Below are positions 25,401-37,400 of a stretch of 64,000 nt of DNA, in pieces (the stretch's first letter is position 1; every line of letters starts with the position of its first letter). The stretch is from Welwitschia mirabilis. Taxonomy: Eukaryota; Gnetophyta; Gnetopsida; Welwitschiales. The stretch covers positions 253,000,053 through 253,064,052 of the forward strand of contig JBOZIK010000001.1 of the NCBI GenBank assembly GCA_051453625.1, in the 5' to 3' direction. Position numbers and translations under genes: made by a program. Below the pieces are notes generated by a model that ran no database searches, had not been told where the DNA came from, and was given only the letters and a program-made list of their open reading frames with translations.

Positions 25401-28400
25401 CGTAGAATGTCAATTTTGGCATGCAAACAGTGTGAGAGATTCCATACATGTTTCTAATGGATCAGTCTAGCAAAAATTAGGTTGAGTTACTATTATGCTT
25501 CTATTACGTTTTCTGGTATCCTAAGCTTGGACTTCGATCTCCAGTTGTTTGGGATTGTCCAATCTTTTTATTTTTCCTAGCTGGTAATTTGTTTAGAAGG
25601 CTCCATCCCTTTGCAAACAGTTCTGGTTTGCTAGACTATTTGTCATATCGCATGGTACCTCGAATTCACGAAAAGGGACAGAGGATTTTAGCTATACATT
25701 GGGTTTACGATTTACTTGTATGCCTTGCATTTTATAATATGCTATAGGTTTTGTTAGAAACGCAAAACAAAATTACGGCTTAACAATGATAATTATTTGG
25801 CCTTTCTATGTCATGCTATTTTGGCTTCAGTATGCCTTTCAATATACAGTGTCTTCAAGGAACGTGGGGCAACTCTGTTATCAGGCCTGATTGATCCTGA
25901 TTGGTAAAGACTGCTCTCTGCCTTTTGACAAAAAGATTCTTACAAACATTCTTGGACGACAACTCTTGCAATGGCTGATATTTCCTTACACAGAAACAGT
26001 GCAGTGCTCTCTTATTAACCAAGAATCCAAGGAAACGAGCCATATCATCACAATACACAATAATGGCCGCAATACCAACATCCTCAAAGCCCTTTTCTGG
26101 AATTGGAGGTCTTTTCTTTACTCTTCTTTCCCTTAAATGGATTTTCATTAGGGCTAAAACCAGAACCTTTCCATGACTTATCACCATGTCACAATTAGAT
26201 AACTTTTACAATAGAAGGACTTTTAACGATCTCTTTTCCCTTCTTCCTTTGTTTTAAAATACTAACATTACTACAAAGGACAGATGACACTTTTAAAGAT
26301 TACATAAAAGGAGAAATAGAAAAAGGGAGAAGATTTATCTATATGCGGCATAATATCTTATCAGGGAGTAGACTTAGCTTTTTATATGTCCTTAGCAAAA
26401 CCTTGTTACATAACTGAAACTAAAACTCATTTTCAAAGCTTAGGAGATTTGGATTGAACCAATTTTATAGATGAAAGGTTGCACCACCACACTTTCAAAA
26501 AAGTAACATGATTATGTCTATGGTTATGAAACACTTTTAAAGAAACATCCAAGGTTTCACAAAAACATTAAAATAAAAGTTTCGAATGGTTTTTTTGGCA
26601 TTTTATACATCTTTCCATTCTGCTTCTGGAATATTTCCTAAGTAAACCTCATGCTTTCAAACTCATTTATAAGCATGTTTCCAGTTTTAGCATTTTAAAA
26701 GCTTGAAGCACATTATCTGTACAAATTTAACTTGAAGTTGGATAACTTTTTAGTGTTCTACAATGTCTCAAGTAAATGTTTCTTGCACTGTTGTTGGCAG
26801 AGAATGAGCAAAATTTTTTGGAAGATTGACCTTTGGGTTAACATGATAATGCTTTGTGAAGAAAGAAAGAAACTGACGATGATCAGCATGTCTAATGGAT
26901 ATTCTGGGATTGCAATCATGGCAAGGAAGAAATGCTCATGTGAAAATTGTGAATACAAACCCAACGCCCTAACATAGTTCCATGTAGGGTATGGGGAAAG
27001 TGTAACATGACAGTAGTCAGAGTGAGGTGGCAGATTGGGAAAAGAAAGCACACCAAAAGTTGTGTTGTAGTATCTGGACTGAAGCTGGGAGACTGTAGGG
27101 CGATGTGTTAAGGCTTAGACAGAGGAGGATGGGCCAAAGTTCTGCCTACTTCACACTCCCTTAAAACACTAAATGTCGTGTCTTATTGAGGGTTGCATTT
27201 GCTTTTGATCTATTGCTGTTAATACACTACAGTGAGCATGTGTTTATTCCATTCTTCATTATGAACAGAGTGCATGGTGGCTTTTTGTTTTTTAATTTGC
27301 TAGACGTGGTACAAGAAAAGACATTCCAAGTCAATTTTTACAATATGTACTTCTATTCTTAAAACAATATATACAGTTATTGTTGGTGTTACTTGACAAA
27401 GTATGTGATTCATATTTTCACACTGTTCCTTATTGAGGGTGACAGGAAGTTCATGCTTTTGCTTTTGATCTGTAACTGTGAATATGCTACAGTGAGCATG
27501 TGTTTATTTCATTCTTTGTTATGAGCAGAATGCTTGGTGGCTTTTTTGTTTTCTTAATTTCATAGCCATGGCACAAGAAAAAGAGATTACAAGTCAAAAA
27601 TATTGAGAACATATAATTCTATCATTTTCACAGTGACTTTTGAAAGGACACTAGTTTTCTCATTATTGATTTTTTGTGCACTTTATTTTGTTCATGCAGT
27701 CAGCTGTCCGTGATCTGAAGTCCCAATTGAAGCCTCCATCCCTTAAGGTACATATTTTGTAAATTGTGCCTCTCTAAGAACATATTTTTCTAGGCATTAT
27801 CATTTATCATCTAGCAATTTTCAGTCAGGTTTTCTGTTCGAGAATATAAATGGTCACGTTTTCTTCACTCCCATTAGCTGCTGAAACCTAGATTTTGGTC
27901 TTTAGGATTTCTCATTCGCAAATGTTTTTATCATTGGGGTGTTTTATCAAGTTTACTTGTATCTTCAGGATTTCTGTTTCTTTTGTGTAACACCACACAA
28001 GCAATTAATTTCTCATTGGATTGGTGACCATTGGTAAGAGATCATAGTTAGGGAAGGTTATTGTTAAATTTACAGTACAGTGTAAAATATAAACTTTTGA
28101 CTGGACATGATCCAGCACATAGGGATAAAATCGACCTCAGATAGATGGGTTAATTATTATGAAAGCTATAAGGTATATTTAAACCTTTATAATAATACAG
28201 AAACATCATCATTGCTAAAACATGTACTACAGTTTATGTTATAGTGTATTTTACTTTAATATAATACTTTATAATCTGTGTAATCCTAATTATAACCACT
28301 AATTTGAATCTAATAGGATTTGAGGAAGCAAATCTTCTAATATTTTGTGTATTTATGTTATTTGACCATATGAAAGTGGTAGTAACGACGTCCAGGTATC

Positions 28401-31400
28401 TCACAAAGGCATTTAATAAATAAGTGCAAGAATGCATGCTTGGGTACAAACAAAATCCTTGTTTTACTAGGCTTAAAATGTACACTTAGATGGGACATCT
28501 TATGTTAGGGTGTGTAGTAAGCTTACACTTCTTGTTCTTTTCGCTAATAAGTTAATCTTAATGCAACTCCTGGTATTTGATTTTCTTTTTTTTGTATAGG
28601 GAAAATATATTTTATGTGATTGGAATTTGACAATTCAAGTTTTTTCTTTTTTTAAAAATATTGTCTATAGGTGTATTTACCTCATGCCTAAAATGTGTGA
28701 ATCTTTTGTGCAGGCAAGAAGGTTGTTGCTTGATCCAGCAATACATGAGGAGTTCACTCGTTTGAAGGTATCATGTTTTTGAAATGTGGCTTCCTTTTTA
28801 CCAAAGAAGTAGACTGAATTTAATAGCATTATGACTTATGAGTTGAGCAATGACAGGGTGCTGTTATATGTGGATAGCAGAAAAATTGAGAAATTCAAAG
28901 TTCTCACAATGTGATAAGGATTCTCTAAAGGTCAAACTTGCATATGCTTTTGATAGGATTGACTCTAGTGGATATACATGAAAGTCCATGTTTCCTAAAC
29001 ATTTGATGCTCCATGTTACATGAACTGTCTTACTAATGTTGACGTTGATGCACTTTATGAACCTCTTTGCTTTGTGTTTTGATGATGTCTTTCAGAAGGC
29101 TTGTTGGTCATGTGCTCTCCCTGAGCAGCCCAAAAGTCAGTTTATTTGTGGGTTCTGGTTTCAAAGTCAGTCAGGATTTTGGTGTGATGTTTATGTACAA
29201 AAAATTGGTATTAAAGCCTGGTTTTGGCTTGATTTGAGGTCAGAAGCTCTTTTGGTGTCTTTCCCGGACTGTGTGAACACTTAACATGTGGATCAAAGGG
29301 AGGTTTGTTGGCTTTGTGCCCCCATGTCCAACTCAGTTAGTGTGTTTATCTGTGGGTTTTCTGATTGGTCATGGTTTTTGGTGTGTTGGTTAGAGGCCCA
29401 ACAAGGCCATCCATAAACAGGACTTGATCAGACTGTCAAAATTCTTGTGATGGTCATCCTCATGATGAACCTCCCTCAAATACTATCATGTTGGACCTCG
29501 TTTGACAAAAATCAATAAAATGGATTTGTGGATAGTAGATAGTGGGAAATATTCATTTTTAAGAAATATAACCATAAATTGAAGGAATCTGTCATGAATC
29601 TGGGATATTACTTCAGAATGAGAATCCTTACAATCAAGTCAGGACATTACTTCATTTTACTCTGTAATCAAACAATGGTTTAGTTGTATGTTAGGGAAAG
29701 ATACATAAATAAATCATTAGCCTGGATCATATCAAATATCAGAAACTATAAGGAAGCCTCTCATAAATATACTAAAGTTGAAGAAATGTCAATTAAATTA
29801 GGAAAGAGCTATAAAAAGGAAAAATCAGGCATTACAAAATGGCAAATAACTAGGGGAACTCGGATAAAGCCAGTAAACAAATAAACAAACTAGCACAACT
29901 CTCTGCACGGGTGCCAAAAGGAGGATGAAGAAAGAAAGCTTAGTCCACAGAAGAACCAATAGCGATTTGTGCATAATATGGCTGGCTTCCTTGTTGGTCA
30001 GTGAATTCCTTTATTAAAGATTTAAAAACGAACATGAACAACTATGCTTGGACATATCTTTATGATGCATTGTTAACCTTTTTTTTTTCCTGTGTTTAGT
30101 TTACCCCTGTTTGCTACATTGTTTATGCTGTGTGTAACAGGACTATAAAATGTAGAATTTGACAACATCAAGTCTAGAGGCCAACTCCTGACTTTCGTTG
30201 CTAACCACATGATCTTTATAACTGTATGTTGTTTCTCATATCAAATTTGCATTTTTTTTTTTTTGGTTCACTTATCCATGAACACCAGCTTACTCTTTTT
30301 TTTTTTTTTTAAGACATGGTTTTTACTTTCTTAAAGATAATAACTGTGAATTATTATGGTATAAAACCAAAACACTTTGTTCAATTAAAACATTCATATT
30401 GTTCTTTTAGGTTTGCTAGATGCCATTACTATTTGATGCCTGTTCAAAGCAGTCAACTTTGATTCATTTTTCTATATATTTTCGTTTTTATTGTATGGAT
30501 TGTGTTTTTTGTTCTGTTTTTCTGCTTTTTCAAAGCCAATCTTGATTCTGTTGGTTATACACTTCCCATGACCAACCCAATGAGTGGGCTTATCTATGGG
30601 TTCTAGTTTCCACCGCAGTCATGGCCTTGGCGTGATGGTAATGGTTCCAGCAATTGGTATCTGGGCCTCGTTTGGGCTTGGTCTCCGGTTTGAATCTCCC
30701 TTATGCCTTTCCAATCCATGTGAGCAGTTAACGTGTGGATCAAGAGGGAACTTGTTAGGTATGCACTTCTCATGCTGAACCTAGGGAGTGGGTTTATCTA
30801 TGTGTTCTGGTTTCTGTCATGGCTTTTGGTGTGATGGTTATGGGCCCAACAACTTCAATTGGAGGACACCTGAACTTGTTTTAGAGGGTGTTTGGAATGT
30901 TGTATGATTTCCTTTGGAAATATGAAGCTACTATGTGATACTTGTTCAAAGCATTGGACTCTAATACATTTATTAACGTGTTCTTGTTTTATCTTATTCA
31001 CTGGGAATGTTTATCTTATTCACTGGGAATGTTTTTGCATCCCAATTCTTCTTGTATCTTTCTCTGGTCCTTTTTTTGTTGTTCACTATAAAAGTACTTT
31101 GCTTTGTTTGGCTTTTATGTTTTATTTTGTTTCTATTCATTTGAATTAAAATCATTCTTGATTCCATTGACTTGTGTCTTTCTTTGTAGCTTTTGATATA
31201 TTGATGTAGATTTGTTTCCCTTTCCTGCAGAAAGAGAAGAGACTTATTTTTTTAAGTGAGGGGGCTTTTTACCTTGTTTTAGAGGGTGGTTGCAATTTTG
31301 AAAGTTCTCCATTGGGAAAAATACGTTCCTAGTTGTTTTCATCAGTTTTTTGAGTCTAATACTCCTTGCATTTTTTTTTTAAATCATTTTGTGTTGTTCA

Positions 31401-34400
31401 TTATACAAGTTAATTTGCATTGTTTGGCTTCGTATTGTTTCTACTTTGTTGATTAGGATTCATTAATGTTCCACAGAGTCTCTGGAAGGTCTTTTACTCT
31501 TGGGGTGGAATGAGTACCAACATTCATGTTATCTTTTGGGACTTGGAGAAGAATTCTAGGAATTACTCTGCTTTCCGTGGGACCTCAACAATAAAGCAGG
31601 ACAAATTCAACCAATGGCCAACTCTTGTGTTGCTAAGGGCAAAGCCTTAGGCCTTCTGTGTGTAGGGTGTATGCCCTTGCTCATTAAGGATTCTTCAATC
31701 CTCTTGTAGGGGAAGATGAGCATATAGCATTGATCAAAAACAGCTGGGACTGAGACAAACTGCAATGAAATTGAGTTGGAGTGTGTTCTTAGGAAAATTT
31801 GTTAGACAAACCTGCAAAACTGTGAGTGTGGCTACAACAAGCAGGAACTTGCAGTAACAAAATTTCTATGAATGATTGCAAATAACTGCTACGAGGAATG
31901 AAATTTTGCATAATGCTACTGCAGTACAACTGCAAATAGCAAGATCCCTGTCAGTAGGACTGAAAGCACCACTTTTATTATTACTATTAAGTATTAAATA
32001 TTAATTACCTGGTAAAGCTTAGTATGTCGAGTTACATGACAGCACAGTAAGGTTAGTAATGAACTGTTGCCAACTATTCACCTCATAGTAAATATCTGAC
32101 CAAAAAACAATTTTATAATGTAATAAATGTGTGATATTAAAGTAAAAATTATGCTATCTTCCTCTCTCTTTTATTTCCCTCCCTAAACAATTCTTTTGAA
32201 TTTGCTTTCTTTATTCTGTGTTACCTGTTTTAGAATTACTTCCCAGAAGGCCCATTGATCAGTATAACACATTAAGTTTGTACACGATAGTAAAATTCTT
32301 ACATCATCAAGTGCACTCTAAAGCTGTTTTCTTTTATTACTTGATTTTTATATTTGTATAAATTTTGCATGATGTTGTTTGTATTACCATTTATCTGTAA
32401 TATATGTATGCTTCATATGGTAAGTGCTTTTACTTAAGGTGAGAAATAATTGATAACGATTTCATAACATCAAAGCACTTTTTTGTTTAATGACAAACAT
32501 AACATCCTTTTTATTTTTTAATTTGTTAGATGTTATTCTGGAGTTTTTAGTTACCTCCATTCAGTTAGATGATAGTGTACTAGAGATGTCTAGAACATCG
32601 TCTTGACACACAAGGGTTGGAAAGAAAGTATATGAGGAAAGAAAATTTTATGTCACGTGTAAGAGATGGAATGTCTTTTTGTTTAGTTCTTAGATGTTGT
32701 ACTACAATCTATTGGTTCTTGTGCATAATATAATCTTTTGTATTTACTTTAGGTAAGACTTGTATTTCCCTTATTTATGGCTTGTATTGTCATTATGATG
32801 GCCATAAATTTATCAGGTCTATTCAAGCCAAAAATTCAAAAGAACATTGTGCAAAATTGGATCGGAGTAAAGGGTACAAGATAGACTGAAACCCACCATT
32901 TACGAATAATAATTATGCATAATTATAGAGGAAATGGAATGTCTAGCTTATGTTTCCATAAAGAGGAACTGAATAAATGAAATAAAATGAAAATAATGTA
33001 TTGTGTTTTATTACAAAGCACATAATAGATGTGCGTACTATGATTTAATGATTTATACATTGACTAAACAAAAATATGGTAGGGATAACATGTGGAAGGG
33101 AAACAAATTAAAACAAAAGAACATGAGTGGTAGAGCAGAAGAAAATAAAACATCCTGATATTTGAAAAGTGCACTTGAACTAAACATACCCAAAAAACCA
33201 AACTACATAAATGCAATTTAAATAAAAGAGTCAAACCTGTAAAATGAAATAACCAATACATGATTCAAAAGACGAACCAATTAAAGTTAGATTTGAAGAA
33301 AACAAACTATGAATAACGCCACCTTAACATGCTGGACAACTAGGAGAAAAACACTCTTAAATAGCAGGAAGAAGGTCCTGTGGTAGTTTAAAAATCCAAA
33401 GAATCAAGTATTATATCTAAAGGCACAGACAAACAAGAAATATGCTTGGCTATGCATGATAACAGATCTAGTTTCATAACAAATCACTAATAACCCTATC
33501 AACTTGATCTTAGATAACACTTGGTTTCTCTTGAGCTGGTTAGAGTGTGTAGGTGTGTTGGTGAAATGGACTTTGAATATTTGTGCTACAGATTGGGTAA
33601 GGAGTGTTGGGTGAGTACTCATGCCTCGCCTGACAAGTGGGTTTATCTCTAGGTTTTGTTTCCACTGAGTCATGGACTCATGGCTTTGGTGTGATAGTAA
33701 TGGGCTCAACAGTTGGTATCAAAGCATCAAGTTTGGATCCTTGGGTGATAGAATTGTTGTCTGTGCACTTAAGCATGTGATTTCCATCATCCCACAATCT
33801 TGAGTATTGTAACCAATGAAGACAAGGGGCTAGAGAGGAGAAGAAAACTGGAAGAGAATATAAATTCAAATAGCTGTCGCAAGAGATAAGGAACTAGATT
33901 ATGGAAACAACCATGCATCCAAAGTTAGCAATGTAAGTCACGACTTAAATTCTAATTGGCTATCATCCAATTAGTCTCAAACTATGAATCATATAAACCT
34001 AGGAATTGACACATCATTAATCTAATATGCAATGCAACTCACAGTTTGAGAAAAATGAAATAAAAGTCTATATAGTTTATGCATTGAATAAATAAATAAC
34101 TTCCATGGAGGGCTTGGCCAGAAGGGTCTCATCCCAACTAACTACATCAGGCAAAGGACTTGGTTCCAAGGCTCTCCCAATGGCCTCTTTAACAACGAAT
34201 ACTTCTGTTATGTCATCCAAGCGATCAGGAGAATGCTTTGCAAGGAAAAGCCACTTGCTTAAATAGCTTAAAGTTCCTTTGGAGGTTAGAAGGGAAGCTA
34301 CATTAGGTGGTTATGTAACTGTATCATCACTATTTGCATCACTAGTTGATAACAAGTGGTGATGGGTTTAATGAATCATACATAGAAGGCTTCAGTAGAT

Positions 34401-37400
34401 AGTGTCACTCGGTGACTCCAAGTGGCGACAATCTAGGGAAAATGTATAATCACTGCTTCATAATTGAGGAATGGGAAGTGGCGATAGTTATAGAAGAAGG
34501 CATCGTTGGATAGGTGTTAGACAACGAGTTTGGTCCTTAATAGATGAAGATGTTGCTACTTGTGTCATTGGGTGATAGCTAGTGGTAATGAGTACCTTTT
34601 TGCTAGTTACACTTGCTTGTTGTCTCATTTTCAAGTTTACTTTGCATCTACCATATAAATGCTTTCTGGTATGCATGTAATCCTTATAATTATAGTTAAA
34701 ATTTTCTACAATTATTGCCTAGCAAAGGCCTTGTTTTATATCTACCATGCCTAGTCTGCTAGGTGGGTTCATTCGTAGGTGCCTTTTTCAACTAGTAATG
34801 GCTTTTGGTGTGATGGTAATGGCTCAACGCTTGGTATAAAAGTGTCAAATTTGGATCCCCATATATTAATGATTGCATGATCAAGGAGGTAGCATAGGGA
34901 TATGGAGAATGTGCATCTTGTTTGAGCTTCATTAGGGTTTGAATATTTGTGCTACAGACTGGGCAAAAAGCGTTGGGTATGCGCGCTTCATGGCTAGCCT
35001 AAAGAGGGGGTTTCATTATGGGTTGTGGTCTCCACCTACTGATGACTTTTGATGTTGTGGTAATGGGCTTAACACTTGATATCAAAGAGTCAAGTTTGGA
35101 TCTTGGGTTTTGGCAATTGCATGAACAAGGAGATAGGATAGAGATATGGAGAAGGTGGACCTAGGATTTTTCATCTTGTTTGAGCTTCAATGGTTCTGTG
35201 CGGAAATTGGTGCAGATCTCTAAGGATGTGTAGCACAAACTTAAGAGGATTCAAGGAAGTTTAAAGAAACTAACCACATTGGACTTCTTTTGAATAGCAT
35301 TGAGATTATATCATGTTTGTTTCCATAGTTTGATGCAAGATCCCTGTATGCTAAAGGGTTTTGAAGGTTATTGGTTCTTGTTTTGAAAAGAACCATTAGT
35401 TGGGGGGCTTCCCTTTTGTGATGGTTGCAACCCAACTTTTCTCTACCAATGATCTGGCTGGTTTGGTCAGTTTGGGGATGGATGCTTAGTTTTGTTGATA
35501 GTTATTTCAGTGGTAGGTGCCATGGCAGCAGATGTTATGTGACATTGAAGTGCTCAACATGTGTATTCGGTGGGCAATTCTTGGGTAGTCATTCCTTATG
35601 CTTAGCCTATTAAGTGAGCTTATTTATGGGTTCCAGTTCCCACCTAAGACATTGCTTTTAGTGTGATGGTAATGGACCTAACAGAGAGGGCAAATGTGAA
35701 ATGTTCTTAAATATGGACTCTAAGAGAACTAGGATGTCTGGTTATTAAGTTACCAAGAAAAGGTTGAGGATCAACATGAATCCTACAGGTTTAATCATAA
35801 GGTGCCCTCTTTGGATTGCATACATGCATTATCAAGGTACTGGTAAATGTCAAAGTGATGAATAAAGTAAGCTTTATTTCATGTTTAAGTAAGAGGTTGC
35901 CAAGCAATGAGTTTGTTTATGTTGTAAGTAGGACCTGTTGCTTTCAACTGTCAGCATGCAACTTCATTTCAATGGACCAATCAGCTCTTACATGTCACTC
36001 TTGAGTTACATTGCTTTGGAGCCCTTTACTAGAGGCATGCTTGGTTGTACTAGAATGTTGTTAAGCTTAGTTGGTTATCATAGATAAATCTTTTCTTGGA
36101 AAGTTAGGGAAGGTTGTCGATCGTATTTTTTATGGAACATGCATTCACTGGTGAATCTTTGTCTTGATGTATGATCCATCGTTAACAATGTGGGTAGTTA
36201 ATTATGATTTCTGTTGACATTTCTGAAGGAAATTGTAATCAAATTCTCAATAGTTTGAATTCATTTTTGTATGATTGGCTAATAATGAATTGTTGATCTT
36301 CTTAATTTGTCTTATCCTTGTGAGTCATGTTTACGGGTGATTATTTTAAATGGCGATTAAAGTACCAAAAAATTGATGAAATTTTCTTGATAGCTGGTCA
36401 TAATTATTCTCTTGCATATTGTGTGTTTTAAATCTGATAATGAGAGACTATATTTTTAGAATTTTTCATGTGCACGGACTGATATTCCTTTTTGTTTGAC
36501 ATTTTCTTCTTTAATTATTAAGATTTATTACTAATCGTCCAATGCTTTCCCCAGAATGCTCTGGAGGAGAAAGATAAGAAAATTAAAGAACTGGAGGAAA
36601 ATCTTGCAGCGGTGAACTTTACTCCTCAAAGTAAAATGGGGAAGATGCTCATGGCAAAGTGTAGAACCCTTCAAGAGGAAAACGAAGAGATTGGCATGAT
36701 GGCGTCTGAGGGGAAGGTCAGTTTAAAAGCTGTATAAATTCTTGCAGTCGTTTTACCTAATATGCCCACCCATGCTTCAGTTGTCATTTGTGTAGTGTTT
36801 CTAACTTAGGATGTGCTTTTTCTCTTGACAAACATATTTTTGACAGTTCTTTGAGTTATTATGTAGTTTGGCATCTCTATCACTCATGGTTTCAGATGAC
36901 AAACCATGAAGTCTTAGTCTTGAGGGAATGGAATCTTGCACACTAGAACTCATCAATTCTTTCTTAATGTTGATGGTTGTCACTGACCTAAAGAATAACA
37001 CTAGGTTGTTTACTAGACCTTAACTAACAATTAACGCCATGAAAGCTTAATGTTTAGCATCGCCTGACAACTGTTGTTTACTTTAGGTGTCAAACATTCT
37101 AAGAGATTTGTGATTTCTTGATTCTAATTACACTTCTAGATAGTACTCAGAGGTACTTGGACTCGAAAATGGTAATTTAACCCCATCATGATGAAAATAT
37201 GTTTGGCTTACATACAATAGTGAACAGCATCACAGTTTGTACTGATAATGTAATGCTTGTTAATTGTTCAATTCATACTGACAATGAGATTTCTAATTTG
37301 CACATGTAGTAAAAACACAGCAGCAAAAACAATGGAGCAGGAAAGCAGCAAACCAAACACACAAATTAATGTGATTTGGGCCCTTTTTATTCTATGTCCA

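Larger units (their letters stand above)
18771..25429 (-). mobile_element. Element A: complete Ty3/gypsy (Athila-like) LTR retrotransposon, pol-less
   Basis: 6,659 bp, bounded by TG..CA LTRs of 1,472 and 1,505 bp and flanked by the perfect 5-bp target duplication GTGTG (18766-18770 and 25430-25434). The - orientation is set by the primer site next to the right LTR and the pyrimidine-rich (purine on -) tract next to the left LTR. The 3.7-kb interior has a decayed gag end, an acidic open segment and a tail resembling the integrase C-terminus. There is no protease, reverse transcriptase or RNase H. The LTRs differ at about 14 of the first 145 aligned positions, mainly transitions, so the insertion is old. 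It sits antisense in a FIP37 intron. Confidence 0.93.
29125..35690 (+). repeat. Dispersed SINE-like family, about eight copies in one intron
   Basis: Copies lie near 29125-29231, 29318-29420, 30555-30705, 30760-30870, 33566-33760, 34742-34940, 34942-35200 and 35590-35690. The shared core is TGGGTTTATCTATGGGTTCTG, then CATGGCTTTTGGTGTGATGG, then TGGGC..AACAATTGGTATCAAAGC, then AAGTTTGGATCC. TGGTGTGATGGTAATGG resembles a tRNA A box. GGTTTGAATCTCC at about 30688 or AGTTTGGATCC resembles a B box. All copies are in the + orientation. The region 29130-29410 also pairs with 30575-30860 as a longer duplication. Confidence 0.6.

Noticed and set aside
25855-26187. 110-codon - strand open frame in a FIP37 intron
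   Set aside because: No family motif, no paralogue in the window and no supporting signals. Such lengths occur by chance in 64 kb.
30610-30705. tRNA gene suggested by A- and B-box-like words
   Set aside because: No acceptor stem or proper anticodon arm can be formed, and the same core recurs in several degenerate copies, so it is a repeat.
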